From: Deltaproteobacteria bacterium
GTDB taxonomy: Bacteria > Desulfobacterota > Syntrophorhabdia > Syntrophorhabdales > Syntrophorhabdaceae
Direction of reading: 5' to 3'
DNA length: 64,000 bases
Assembly: GCA_022711595.1 (NCBI GenBank)
Contig: JAKLET010000018.1
Location: 1-64,000, forward strand
Shown in pieces: positions 41,431 through 50,311 of this stretch. The position numbers and the translations under genes were made by a program. Every line of letters starts with the position of its first letter. Within the stretch, counting starts at the first letter, position 1. The notes under the pieces are model-generated. The model was not told the origin of the DNA, searched no databases, and saw nothing but the letters and a program-made list of their open reading frames with translations.

Positions 41431-43054
41431 TGCCATAGAAGACGCCAGGAATTCAGGCCTGGTCCCTCCCGACATAAAACCTAATTTTATCATCGAAATA
41501 CCCCGCGAGGAAGGCTTCGGTGACTACTCGACGAACATCGCTTTTACCCTGGCCCCTGTGTTGAAAAAAAAGCCTGTCGACATCGCTGGAATGCTCGCCG
41601 GCCTCATGAAAAAAAGCACTTCCTGCAACTCCATCGAAGTGGCAGGCTCGGGTTTCATCAACTTTTCTCTGAAAGATGAACTGTGGCAGCAGCTCCTTGC
41701 GGATGTCCACCGGAAAGGGACCGAAAGCCTGTATCCCGATGTCGGCGGCGGGAAAAAAGTCCTCATCGAATTTGTCAGCGCCAACCCAACGGGGCCATTG
41801 CATATCGGCCACGGCAGGGGCGCAGCAGTAGGCGATGTCCTGGCGAACATCCTTCAAAAAACAGGTCATTTTGTTCAAAAGGAGTACTATATCAATGATG
41901 CCGGACGGCAGATAAAAACGCTCGGCAGATCAACCTTTCTCAGGTTCAAAGAACTTACGGGCGATGCTGTTGAATATGAAAAGGACCTTTATCAGGGCGA
42001 TTACGTGCGTGAGCTCGCCGGCAGGGCAATTGAAGAGAAACTGCCCGTCCCGGCAGACCCTGAAGAGGCCGTCAGTTTCCTGGCCCAGTTCGCGAGTCGT
42101 GCCATCATGGACGGCATCGAAAAAGACCTGGGCGATTTCGGCGTGTTCTTCGACAATTTCTTTCTCGAATCCACCCTCTATGCATCCGGTATCGTTGATG
42201 AAACGCTGCGCATACTTAAACAGCAGGGGATCGCCTATGAAAACGACGGGGCGCTCTGGTTCAAAACAAGTCTTTTCGAAAAGGACGAGGACAGGGTCCT
42301 TATCAAATCAGATGGGGAAAACACATATTTTACATCAGACATAGCCTATCATCTCGATAAATTCAAGCGTTCCTTCGATATGCTTGTGGATATATGGGGC
42401 TCTGACCACCATGGCTACATACCGCGCCTCAGGGCGTCCGTCCAGGCGCTCGGAAGGAACAAGGAAGACCTGAAATTTCTGCTTATACAGTTCGTTACCC
42501 TCATCAAGGAAGGAAAACCTGTCGGGATGTCAACCCGCTCCGGAGAATTCACCACGCTCAGGGAGGTCCTTGACGAGGTCGGCAGGGACGCATGCCGTTT
42601 TTTCTTCCTTATGCGAAAGAGCGACGCCCACCTTGAATTCGACCTCGATCTTGCAAGGAAGACATCCAATGAGAATCCGGTGTATTATATCCAGTATGCC
42701 CATGCACGGATCGAGAGCATCTTCCGCAACGCTGCAGATGCCGGGGTCGACCTTGAGGCTATCGCCGGCGCTGATTGCAGCCTCCTCGTCCTGAAGGAGG
42801 AGCTGGAGCTGATAAAATGGATAACACGCTACCACGGAGTCCTCGAGGGAAGCTCCAGAAACCTCGAGCCTCACCGTATCGCATTTTATCTTATCGAACT
42901 GGTGGGAAGGTTCCACAGCTATTACAACAAGACAAGGGTCCTCGGCACCGACATTGAGTTGACACGTTGCCGTCTTCTCCTTCTTGGCGCGCTGCGGGGT
43001 GTTATCAGGGACGGCCTGGGACTTATCGGCGTCTCGATCCCGGAAAGAATGTGA
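41396..43054 (+). CDS. argS: Arginyl-tRNA synthetase
   Basis: Class I synthetase of 552 residues. N-terminal Add-1 domain, then ANPTGPLHIGHGRGAAVGDVLA with the HIGH motif, VDIWGSDHHGYIPR, and GMSTRSGEF at the KMSKS position (the usual relaxed form in ArgRS). The C-terminal anticodon domain ends LGLIGVSIPERM, as is standard (DALRL/VLGIxxPERM-like). Confidence 0.97.
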   Translation: MLRKIVTKIIHDAIEDARNSGLVPPDIKPNFIIEIPREEGFGDYSTNIAFTLAPVLKKKPVDIAGMLAGLMKKSTSCNSIEVAGSGFINFSLKDELWQQLLADVHRKGTESLYPDVGGGKKVLIEFVSANPTGPLHIGHGRGAAVGDVLANILQKTGHFVQKEYYINDAGRQIKTLGRSTFLRFKELTGDAVEYEKDLYQGDYVRELAGRAIEEKLPVPADPEEAVSFLAQFASRAIMDGIEKDLGDFGVFFDNFFLESTLYASGIVDETLRILKQQGIAYENDGALWFKTSLFEKDEDRVLIKSDGENTYFTSDIAYHLDKFKRSFDMLVDIWGSDHHGYIPRLRASVQALGRNKEDLKFLLIQFVTLIKEGKPVGMSTRSGEFTTLREVLDEVGRDACRFFFLMRKSDAHLEFDLDLARKTSNENPVYYIQYAHARIESIFRNAADAGVDLEAIAGADCSLLVLKEELELIKWITRYHGVLEGSSRNLEPHRIAFYLIELVGRFHSYYNKTRVLGTDIELTRCRLLLLGALRGVIRDGLGLIGVSIPERM

Positions 43055-43113
43055 GATGCAAGGAGTGGGCGAGTTTAAAGCTTCCGCTCTGCTTTAATAT
43101 AAAAGGAGCATAA

Positions 43114-43746
43114 ATGGAAAGGAAAAAGAGCAAGACAAGAGAATATATCGAGTCCATACTTATCGCGGCCCTTATCGCACTTTTTGTGAGGAGCTTCTTC
43201 ATTCAGGCATATAAGATCCCGTCAGGTTCTATGGAACCAACCCTCCTTGTCGGCGACCATCTCCTCGTCAACAGGATGAGCTATGTTGTAAAAGTACCTT
43301 TCATTGATACCCTCCTATTCACAACGGGCAAGCCGGACCGCGGTGATATCATTGTCTTCCGATATCCCGAAGATATGACGAAAGACTACATAAAGCGGGT
43401 CATAGCCAGGGAAGGTGAAACCGTTGAGATCAAGAACAAGACTATTTTTATCAACGGCAAGAAGATCAAGGACACATGGGGGCACTTCAGGGCTGAGAGC
43501 GGCTCCTCCCGTGGATTCCTGCCTTTTGTGGACAAAGACAACATACCCCCCGTAACGGTCCCTAAAGACTGTTATTTTGTCATGGGAGACAATCGGGACA
43601 ATAGTCTGGACAGCAGGTTCTGGGGGTTTGTACACAAGCGCCATCTTGTCGGAAAAGCGCTGATCATCTATTTTTCCTGGGACGGAAATTCCTCGAACCT
43701 CTTCCAGCATGTCCGCTGGTCACGCATAGGATGGCTTATAAAATAG
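43114..43746 (+). CDS. lepB: Signal peptidase I
   Basis: A 210-residue protein with one N-terminal transmembrane helix (about 12-32), catalytic serine in IPSGSMEPTL, catalytic lysine in DYIKRVIAREGE, and box E in YFVMGDNRDNSLDSRFWG. It removes signal peptides from Sec and Tat substrates at the outer face of the inner membrane. AAAGGAG precedes the ATG. Confidence 0.96.
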   Translation: MERKKSKTREYIESILIAALIALFVRSFFIQAYKIPSGSMEPTLLVGDHLLVNRMSYVVKVPFIDTLLFTTGKPDRGDIIVFRYPEDMTKDYIKRVIAREGETVEIKNKTIFINGKKIKDTWGHFRAESGSSRGFLPFVDKDNIPPVTVPKDCYFVMGDNRDNSLDSRFWGFVHKRHLVGKALIIYFSWDGNSSNLFQHVRWSRIGWLIK

Positions 43747-43816
43747 AACCGGGGCCAGCATTCACGCCAGCCATATGATTAGCATTCATATCGATTCTAT
43801 GGTATTATTCAAACTA

Positions 43817-45481
43817 ATGAAAAAAGCTGCATTTGCCATCATTGTGCTTCTTGTGCTGCCGTTCCAATCGGTCTTTGGGGCAACCTATTCCGATTCCGTC
43901 TATTCCTTTTTACGCGGATACCGAAGTGAAATGCGAGGAGATTACAATGATGCCATGGAGAATTACCTCCGTGTCCAGAAAGACAATCCCCGGTCATCAG
44001 ACATCAAGGCAGCCCTTGCCTCCCTGTATGTTAAAAAAGGCAATTTCACCCAGGCAGAAGCTCTTCTGAACGAAGCGATTGAGATCAACCCGGAAAACCG
44101 GACCGCACTCATGTTCCTTGCCGGCATCAACGCATCGAAAGGTGTGACATACAAGGCAAAATCGCTTTACGAGAAATGCATCGAACTGGATCCGGAGGAC
44201 ACCGAGGCATACATGTATCTCGGTTCCGTTTATATATCCGAAAAAAAGTACCAGGAAGCGCTGGTCATCTATGAAAAGATACTCGCCTATGACGACGACA
44301 ACATCATAGCGTTATATTACATAGGCAGGCTTTACGGTGAGATCAAAGATTACGGGAAGGCAAAAACTTACCTCAACAAGGTGATCGAGATAAAACCCAA
44401 TTTCGATCCGGCGATCATCGACCTCGGCACCATAAGCGAGATCGAAGGCAATCTCCCCAGGGCCATCGAATACTACCAGACCGTTATCACCCACGATCCG
44501 GGCAACAAAAAAGCGCGCTCCAGGCTTGCCGCTATTTTCATACAGCAAAAAGAATACGACAAAGCGATCCACACTTTTGAAGAACTTTCGGGCATAGACA
44601 GGCAGGACCTGTCGATCAGGATCCGGATAGGCCTGCTCCATTATGAAAAAGGCCGATATGATGAAGCTATCAGGGAATTCAACCTCGTTCTCGCCAGCAA
44701 ACCAGAAAATCACACGGTCCGTATCTACCTCGCCATGTCATGGCGGGAAAAAGGTGATATTAAAAAGGCCCTGGAGGAATTGAACAGGATCGACCCGAAA
44801 ACGGAAGAATTCCTCATAGCCATCAAACAGATGACCCTGATCTACATAAAATCGGGAACCATTGATGAAGGGATCGCTGTGATATCCAGATATCTCCCCG
44901 AGATGGAGAAAAAACCCGAGCTTTACATATTGATCTCCATGCTTTACGAGGAAAAGGGCGATTTCGCATCCGGGATCAAGGCACTCGAAGAGGCCCGCAA
45001 GATAGACCCCAGGAACCTGGAGGTCCTGTACCAGATTGGCATGCTCCACGAAAAAAAGGGTGAATCCGACACGGCGCTCTCAATTATGAATGATGTCCTT
45101 TTGATAGACCCCGATTATCCAAACGCCCTCAATTTTATAGGCTATTCCTGGGCAGAAAAGGGTATTCGCCTTGATGAGGCCGAAACGATGATAAAAAAGG
45201 CGCTTGTCAAACGTCCTGATGACGGATACATCCTCGACAGCCTCGGTTGGGTATATTACAAGAAAGGTGATTTCAAGGCAGCACTCCAGGAGATACTCAA
45301 GGCAAGCCAGCTCATGCCCGAAGACCCGACGATCCAGGAACATCTTGGCGATGTCCACGCTGCACTGAATGACTTCACAAAGGCTCTTCTCCATTACGAA
45401 AGGTCCTTTCAACTCGAAAAGGACCCGACCAAAAAGACCGCGATTGAGCAAAAGCTCAAGGCAATAAAAGAGAAAAAGTGA
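43817..45481 (+). CDS. Secreted TPR-repeat protein
   Basis: About 554 residues. A signal peptide (KKAAFAIIVLLVLPFQSVFG) is followed by a solenoid of roughly fourteen tetratricopeptide repeats (motifs such as ALIVYEKILAYDDDN, DYGKAKTYLNKVIEIKP, LDSLGWVYYKKGDFKAAL in family form). This suggests a periplasmic scaffold. It could serve lipoprotein or envelope assembly, since a LolB-like lipoprotein gene starts at its stop codon. The start is uncertain: ATG 43817 gives a clean signal peptide, but in-frame ATGs at 43775 and 43799 are possible and none has a good ribosome site. Confidence 0.85.
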   Translation: MKKAAFAIIVLLVLPFQSVFGATYSDSVYSFLRGYRSEMRGDYNDAMENYLRVQKDNPRSSDIKAALASLYVKKGNFTQAEALLNEAIEINPENRTALMFLAGINASKGVTYKAKSLYEKCIELDPEDTEAYMYLGSVYISEKKYQEALVIYEKILAYDDDNIIALYYIGRLYGEIKDYGKAKTYLNKVIEIKPNFDPAIIDLGTISEIEGNLPRAIEYYQTVITHDPGNKKARSRLAAIFIQQKEYDKAIHTFEELSGIDRQDLSIRIRIGLLHYEKGRYDEAIREFNLVLASKPENHTVRIYLAMSWREKGDIKKALEELNRIDPKTEEFLIAIKQMTLIYIKSGTIDEGIAVISRYLPEMEKKPELYILISMLYEEKGDFASGIKALEEARKIDPRNLEVLYQIGMLHEKKGESDTALSIMNDVLLIDPDYPNALNFIGYSWAEKGIRLDEAETMIKKALVKRPDDGYILDSLGWVYYKKGDFKAALQEILKASQLMPEDPTIQEHLGDVHAALNDFTKALLHYERSFQLEKDPTKKTAIEQKLKAIKEKK

Positions 45482-46032
45482 TGAAAAAGGCGCTCCTGCT
45501 TTGCGTCGCCATATCTCTTTTTTTCTGCGCTTGTTCCCATATTTACAAAAAAACTGCCCTGATTGCCTGGCCGGAGGATTTCGACTACGTTGAGGCGTTT
45601 TGCGAGATCGACCTGAGGTTCGAAGACCAGCAGTATTCTGGTGAGATGTCCCTCAAGGTCGAATACCCTGGTTCCATTTTTATCGAAGTTTACGGCCCCT
45701 TCGGGAACACTGTCCTTTCTGTGGCACGCTCCGGAGGCCGTTTCGTCATGCACACGGAGAACAAAGAACTGACCAACGAAGATGATTTTTTCAGGTTTTT
45801 CCACATCAGGATCGATGATATCATTGAAGATTTGACCTTTAAAGGTACACTTACCGGACCAGGAAACGTTTTGCGCAAGGAGCGGGAAAACTATACAGTC
45901 ACCTATTACACGGGCGACGATGAAAACAGGATATGCTGGAGCGGTCAAAAAGGTGATTTTTGCGTGAAATTCCTTGAGGCCAATTTCTCCAAAGGTGAAT
46001 CTATTGGAAAAGGTGATCGTAGGGGGGAATAG
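45481..46032 (+). CDS. Putative outer-membrane lipoprotein (LolB/DUF4292-like)
   Basis: A 183-residue protein with a short signal sequence and a possible lipobox (LFFCAC, not a perfect match). The rest is beta-rich (GEMSLKVEYPGSIFIEVYGPFGNTVLSVARSGGRFVMH in pieces), resembling the half-barrel LolB/LolA fold, in which a lipid slides in. Overlaps the TPR gene stop by one base and the DUF362 gene by 29 bases. Assignment is by pattern only. Confidence 0.6.
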   Translation: MKKALLLCVAISLFFCACSHIYKKTALIAWPEDFDYVEAFCEIDLRFEDQQYSGEMSLKVEYPGSIFIEVYGPFGNTVLSVARSGGRFVMHTENKELTNEDDFFRFFHIRIDDIIEDLTFKGTLTGPGNVLRKERENYTVTYYTGDDENRICWSGQKGDFCVKFLEANFSKGESIGKGDRRGE

Positions 46033-47065
46033 TTCCTACGATATGGACGGGCTGAAAAGCTTCTTTGAAAGGGCATTGAGGGAGATAGATCTCAAAATTA
46101 CCCGCGGCAACGTCCTCATAAAACCGAACCTTTTAAAAGGCAAGCCTCCTGAGCGCGCCGTTACTACCCACCCCGCTTTCCTTCGCGCACTTATCGAATT
46201 TCTCAAAGATCATTCCTGTCTGGTCTCACTTGGAGACAGTCCCGGGTATGAATCTCTGGATAGGGTGCTCAAGACCGGGGGCTACCTTAAGATGCTTAAA
46301 CAGCTGGGCATCAATGTAGTTCCCTTCACCGGAAAGATCAAAAAAAAGGTTCAGGGCATATCGCCATACAGGGAATTCCTTTTCGGAGAGGACCCTGACA
46401 GGTATGACATCGTTGTCAATGTCCCGAAGCTTAAAACCCATGTCATGACAGGTACGACCCTTGGCGTCAAGAACACATACGGTTTCGTCCGTGGTTTCGA
46501 AAAAGGACGCTGGCATCTTAAAGCCGGAAAAGACAGAAATCTTTTCGCATCCATAATCGTCGATGTGCACCGTATCGTATCGCCTGCAGTAACTATACTT
46601 GACGGCATTCTTGGGATGTGCGGCGACGGTCCCGGGAGCGGAGATCCGGTAAGGTGCGGCATTGTTGCCCTGTCACGGAGCGCTTTCGCACTCGATGACT
46701 TTGTGGAAGGGTATCTTTGCCCCGGTGCAGATCTACCCGTTACAGCCTGCGCAAGGCGTCACGGTTTGCTTGGCCCCTATGAAGTTATTGACATGGGTCT
46801 GCCGCCTTCTGTCGCTTTTCCCATGCCCGGGACATCTGATACAGACTGGAACCTCCCCGCGCCTGTTAAAAGGATCCTCAGGAATATTTTTCTGAAGAAA
46901 CCCGGGATAATCCCCGGGGTCTGTCAGGCGTGCGGCGTCTGCGCAAAAGTTTGCCCTGCCGGAGCAATAGACATTCAAGGGGACGTCGCGTGTTTTGATT
47001 ACACGGCCTGTATCAGGTGCTACTGCTGCCATGAGATGTGCCCTCATAATGCCATCAAAATATAG
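46004..47065 (+). CDS. DUF362 protein with C-terminal 2x[4Fe-4S] ferredoxin domain
   Basis: About 353 residues. The DUF362 core has VLIKPNLLKGKPPERAVTTHP, GDSPGY, VNVPKLKTHVMTGTTLGVKNTYG and ILDGILGMCGDGPGSGDPVR; the C-terminal about 55 residues hold CQACGVCAKVCPAGAI and CIRCYCCHEMCPHNAI, two 4Fe-4S motifs. Function of the family is unknown, but it occurs widely in anaerobes. I prefer the TTG at 46004, which has AAAGGTG about 6 bases upstream, to the TTG at 45974 or GTG at 46013. Confidence 0.85.
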   Translation: MEKVIVGGNSSYDMDGLKSFFERALREIDLKITRGNVLIKPNLLKGKPPERAVTTHPAFLRALIEFLKDHSCLVSLGDSPGYESLDRVLKTGGYLKMLKQLGINVVPFTGKIKKKVQGISPYREFLFGEDPDRYDIVVNVPKLKTHVMTGTTLGVKNTYGFVRGFEKGRWHLKAGKDRNLFASIIVDVHRIVSPAVTILDGILGMCGDGPGSGDPVRCGIVALSRSAFALDDFVEGYLCPGADLPVTACARRHGLLGPYEVIDMGLPPSVAFPMPGTSDTDWNLPAPVKRILRNIFLKKPGIIPGVCQACGVCAKVCPAGAIDIQGDVACFDYTACIRCYCCHEMCPHNAIKI

Positions 47066-47117
47066 ACAAGGCAGATATCAGTTTATACATCTCCATCGTA
47101 ATTATCGATACAGGTAT

Positions 47118-47522
47118 TTACCCCGCCCTGACATTTATCTTGCGCATTCTTGTTGTGTCGTTCTTGGGCATGACAAGTCTTAAAACACCGTTTTTTACCG
47201 TCGCCCGGATCTTTTCCCTGTCGATCTCTCCGGAGATCGTGAAGATCCTCTGATAATCGCCTATACCGTATTCTGCATGGGTAAGCTTCATTTTTTCCGG
47301 GATCTCCCACTTTACCCTGCCGTAAATGGTTAAAATATTATCTTCAAGGGTAACATCGATGCTGTCTTCGTTGACACCAGGCATATCGGCAATGACCACT
47401 ATTTTGTTTTTCCCTTCGATGATGTCCACGTCGGGGTTATAGATCTTCGTTGATCTTGTGCGTTCAACGATATCTGACTGGTTGGCCTCTTTTTTTTGAA
47501 TTTCCTTTGTTTTGTCAGCCAT
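47118..47522 (-). CDS. Hsp20/alpha-crystallin family small heat-shock protein (1)
   Basis: A 134-residue small heat-shock protein. After a lysine-rich lead (ADKTKEIQKKEANQ), the alpha-crystallin domain runs NKIVVIADMPGVNEDSIDVTLEDNILTIYGRV and ends FTISGEIDREKIRATVKNGVLRLVMPKND, with the NGVL motif. The IXI tail motif is absent. Start is the ATG at 47522, with GGAGG supplied by the sequence 5 bases upstream; it follows the paralogue by 11 bases. Confidence 0.92.
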   Translation of the reverse strand: MADKTKEIQKKEANQSDIVERTRSTKIYNPDVDIIEGKNKIVVIADMPGVNEDSIDVTLEDNILTIYGRVKWEIPEKMKLTHAEYGIGDYQRIFTISGEIDREKIRATVKNGVLRLVMPKNDTTRMRKINVRAG

Positions 47523-47533
47523 GGGGGCCTCCA

Positions 47534-47980
47534 TTACGCAGATTTGATAGTGATCTTTTTCGGCTTCTCGGCATCGGCCCTTGGCAGCCTGATCGAAAGG
47601 ATACCATTTGAAAAATTTGCCGCCACCTTATCCGCTTCGATGTTGAAAGGGAGTTCAATGGTCTTTGTAAACTGCCCGTACCATCTTTCCCTCCTGTGAT
47701 AAGAGCAGCCATCCTCCGGTTTTTCAGGCTCTCTGTTGCCCTTGATCATGAGAGTTTTCCCGATGACAGAAATGTCGATAGCGTCTGAATCGATGCCGGG
47801 TATCTCCGTGGTCACCAGGGTCTCTTCACCGTCTGACCAGATATTCACTGCCGGAAAGTCACTCGTTGAGGGCGAAACGTATCTTGACAGGACCCGGTTC
47901 ATCTCGTTCTCTATCCGCTGGAATTCGGACCATGGATCGAAACCTCTCCCAAACATTCCCAAACCATCTGTCCACAACAT
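47534..47980 (-). CDS. Hsp20/alpha-crystallin family small heat-shock protein (2)
   Basis: A 148-residue small heat-shock protein with the alpha-crystallin domain in ETLVTTEIPGIDSDAIDISVIGKTLMIKGNRE, then the usual long loop (DGCSYHRRERWYGQFTKTIELP) and FSNGILSIRLPRAD. It ends KITIKSA, near an IXI-type tail. First of a tandem pair. GGAGG lies 9 bases before the ATG. It is more like class A bacterial Hsp20 than its neighbour, so the pair is an old duplication. Confidence 0.94.
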   Translation of the reverse strand: MLWTDGLGMFGRGFDPWSEFQRIENEMNRVLSRYVSPSTSDFPAVNIWSDGEETLVTTEIPGIDSDAIDISVIGKTLMIKGNREPEKPEDGCSYHRRERWYGQFTKTIELPFNIEADKVAANFSNGILSIRLPRADAEKPKKITIKSA

Positions 47981-48178
47981 GATGACCGACCTCCTTTATA
48001 GGATATTTGATTTTTATAAAATTAATTTGTTCACAGCGATATCGTTTGTCAAGCGGGTTAAACATACAGTAACCTGACGAATTTAATCAGTCTTTAATCG
48101 TTATGACAAGATATCGTTTATTGGGAGTAATAGTTTCTATTATTAAAATAAGGAGGTGGGAAGAAGGATCATGTTGCT

Positions 48179-48427
48179 TTAGAGTGTGATCGGATCGTAA
48201 TTTTCACCGTCAAAAGAGAAACTTCTCTCCACCTCGAAACCTTCAAGGTGCGGGCGCGCCCTCTCCACATCATCTATGAGCTTGATGCACATTCCGCAAT
48301 CGGAGCTGAGATTTCTCGGCACCGGCACGAGCTCATGCATGATCCCCTTTTCTTTGAGGATCTTCTCCATCCTGAGCACATCGTGAATGGTATAGAAAAG
48401 GATGAATACTGTCTTATCTTTCGGCAA
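48179..48427 (-). CDS. DUF3343 protein (putative Se/S carrier-like)
   Basis: About 82 residues: VFILFYTIHDVLRMEKILKEKGIMHELVPVPRNLSSDCGMCIKL fits the DUF3343 family in pieces, with PVPRxLSSDCG the conserved core. The conserved cysteine is thought to carry a sulfur or selenium atom (family proposal, not proven). It is the third gene of yedF, desulfurase-like, DUF3343. The TTG at 48427 (CAGGGAA upstream) gives a 14-base overlap with its neighbour; an ATG at 48463 is possible. Confidence 0.8.
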   Translation of the reverse strand: MPKDKTVFILFYTIHDVLRMEKILKEKGIMHELVPVPRNLSSDCGMCIKLIDDVERARPHLEGFEVERSFSFDGENYDPITL

Positions 48428-49553
48428 TTTCCCTGACCGCCTCGAGGAAAGACCTGACGTCATCCTCTTCGGTAAAATATCCCGGTGCAGCCCGCACTGT
48501 ACCCTGCGGGAAAGTGCCGATTGCCTGATGCGCGGCAGGACAGCAATGGAGGCCTACACGGGTGTAAATCGACCTTTTGTTCAGTTCGTAGCCTGTTTCA
48601 GAGGCAAGCTTACCCTTGATGTTGAAAGAAACAACTGCCAGACAGGACCGAGGTCTGAGAGTTTCGTGTCCATATACCGCCACACCGTCGATGTCACGCA
48701 ATCCTTTTACCAGCAGCTCCCGTATAGTATCTTTTCTCGCGGCGATCTTTTCAATTCCCTCGTTACCGATAAAGGTGAGACCGCCGAGAAGCGATGCTAT
48801 ACCAGGTGTATTTGGTGTCCCGGATTCATATCTATCGGGCAGGAACGCCGGATGATCAATGGACTCGGACTTACTGCCGGTCCCCCCGAATTTCAGCGGT
48901 GTAAGGTCTATCCCTTTTCTTACATAAGCCGCACCAACACCCTGAATTGAAAAAAGGGATTTATGGCAGGAAAAACAGAGGATGTCTATACCGGCCTTTT
49001 CCATATCCAATGGCACGGAGCCAATGGTCTGACACGCGTCTACTATGAACAGTGCGTCGCCCGCCATGTCCTTGACAAGTTCTATGGGCTGCAGGGTGCC
49101 TGTCACGTTCGAGCCGTGGTTGATAATGACAGCTTTTGTGTCCTTCTTTATCGCTTTTGCGAGCTCTCCCGGATCGAGAAGCCCTTCAGCCGAACAGGGG
49201 ACGACCGTATAAGATACGCCGCGATGCAGCCGCAGGAATTCAAGGGGCCTCATTACGGAATTGTGTTCCATTGAGGTCGTCACAACGTGATCATTCTCTT
49301 TAAGGAGCCCCAGTATGGCCAGGTTTAGGGCCTCCGTCCCATTCTGCGTAAATACGAGCCGCTCCGAATCCTTCATCCCGATAAAATCGGTCAATTTCTC
49401 TCTTGTATCGAAAATGATCCTGGCGGCCTCCAGAGAAAGGGTGTGACCGCTCCTGCCAGGGTTCCCGCCGACATTGTTCACAAAATCGTTGAGCAGCCTT
49501 ATTGTTTCAGGCGGTTTCGGAAATGATGTGGCTGCATTATCTAAATAGATCAT
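48414..49553 (-). CDS. Cysteine-desulfurase-like class V aminotransferase (EF2568/TIGR01977 type)
   Basis: A 379-residue PLP enzyme. IYLDNAATSFPKPP start, TSMEHNSVMRPL, the PLP lysine in FSCHKSL, and the C-terminal VGLHCCPAAHQAIGT-GTVRAAPGYF with the catalytic cysteine loop are typical of the TIGR01977 subgroup rather than IscS. This subgroup is often beside SelD- or YedF-type genes, suggesting a role in selenium or sulfur donation. It lies 32 bases after yedF. Confidence 0.88.
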   Translation of the reverse strand: MIYLDNAATSFPKPPETIRLLNDFVNNVGGNPGRSGHTLSLEAARIIFDTREKLTDFIGMKDSERLVFTQNGTEALNLAILGLLKENDHVVTTSMEHNSVMRPLEFLRLHRGVSYTVVPCSAEGLLDPGELAKAIKKDTKAVIINHGSNVTGTLQPIELVKDMAGDALFIVDACQTIGSVPLDMEKAGIDILCFSCHKSLFSIQGVGAAYVRKGIDLTPLKFGGTGSKSESIDHPAFLPDRYESGTPNTPGIASLLGGLTFIGNEGIEKIAARKDTIRELLVKGLRDIDGVAVYGHETLRPRSCLAVVSFNIKGKLASETGYELNKRSIYTRVGLHCCPAAHQAIGTFPQGTVRAAPGYFTEEDDVRSFLEAVREIAER

Positions 49554-49585
49554 GGATAGTCCGGAATTTGATGACGTGCGTCAGA

Positions 49586-50161
49586 TCATGGTCTGATCAC
49601 GTTTGTGGCTTCGTTGAAAGAAGACATGATCTCGAACATGTTGCTTATTCTCCCAACCCCTATCTTTTCTTTAAGGTGAAAGTAATCAAGGCACGTGCCG
49701 CAGGATATAATCTCTATGCCCAGATTTTCAACGTCCTTAAGGACATCAATATACTCCGAGCCGGTTGCTGCGAGCTTCACGCCCGAATTGAGGAATATGA
49801 CCCTCCAGGGACGGATTTCGAGTTCCTTTAATGTATTCAGGAAGGATCTCATCAGTATCTTGCCCAATTCCTCGCTGCCCCTTCCCATTGTTTCACCGTC
49901 TATATAAACGAGGGTTTTTTTTCGGACCTTTTCATCCTTCACCGAGGTTTCTTCCAGGACACCTTCCACGCGGTACAGGCCGCCTTCCTGGAGGACCGTG
50001 GTGGCATAACCCCTGGAACCCAGAAAACGCCTCACATTCTCGCATGAAACCGGGTTATCGATGACTATCTCGATCTGTTCAACGTGTTTGCTTTCTAGAA
50101 GATTTTTCGTTTCGATTACAGGTATGGGGCATCCTTTTCCCCTGAGGTCCAATTTTTCCAT
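49586..50161 (-). CDS. yedF: YedF-like selenium-metabolism protein (TusA domain plus DsrE-like domain)
   Basis: A 191-residue two-domain protein. Residues 1-75 are TusA/SirA-like with DLRGKGCPIPVIETKNLL, the CPxP motif. Residues about 95-191 are DsrE-like (LVYIDGETMGRGSEELGKILMRSFL in pieces) with CGTCLDYF. This matches the YedF architecture linked with selenium use in selD-containing genomes. First gene of the trio with the desulfurase-like and DUF3343 genes. Confidence 0.9.
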   Translation of the reverse strand: MEKLDLRGKGCPIPVIETKNLLESKHVEQIEIVIDNPVSCENVRRFLGSRGYATTVLQEGGLYRVEGVLEETSVKDEKVRKKTLVYIDGETMGRGSEELGKILMRSFLNTLKELEIRPWRVIFLNSGVKLAATGSEYIDVLKDVENLGIEIISCGTCLDYFHLKEKIGVGRISNMFEIMSSFNEATNVIRP

Positions 50162-50264
50162 GAGCCTATTGTAGTAGAAAACACCATTAAGAGCAAATGA
50201 ATAATGGGCATATTTACGCCTGATTAATTACAATATCCGATGATACTCACTATGAAAAGGAATA

Positions 50265-50296
50265 AAAAAGGGGAGAGTTAAAACCCTCCCCTTTTT
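50265..50296 (-). terminator. Terminator after the thl-crt-etfBA operon
   Basis: Stem of 11 perfect pairs, AAAAAGGGGAG (50265-50275) with CTCCCCTTTTT (50286-50296), centred about 30 bases past the etfA stop on the minus strand, with a T-run on that strand. Confidence 0.85.
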
Positions 50297-50311
50297 GATC
50301 GTTCTCTTTGC

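Noticed and set aside
48038-48119. Direct repeat GATATCGTTT (48038 and 48110) upstream of the Hsp20 pair
   Set aside because: Only 10 bases, AT-rich surroundings, and no match to CIRCE or a sigma32 promoter.
48162-48183. Strong ribosome site followed by ATG-TTG-CTT-TAG on the plus strand
   Set aside because: A three-codon ORF facing the end of the DUF3343 gene; no downstream plus-strand gene to control, so probably chance.
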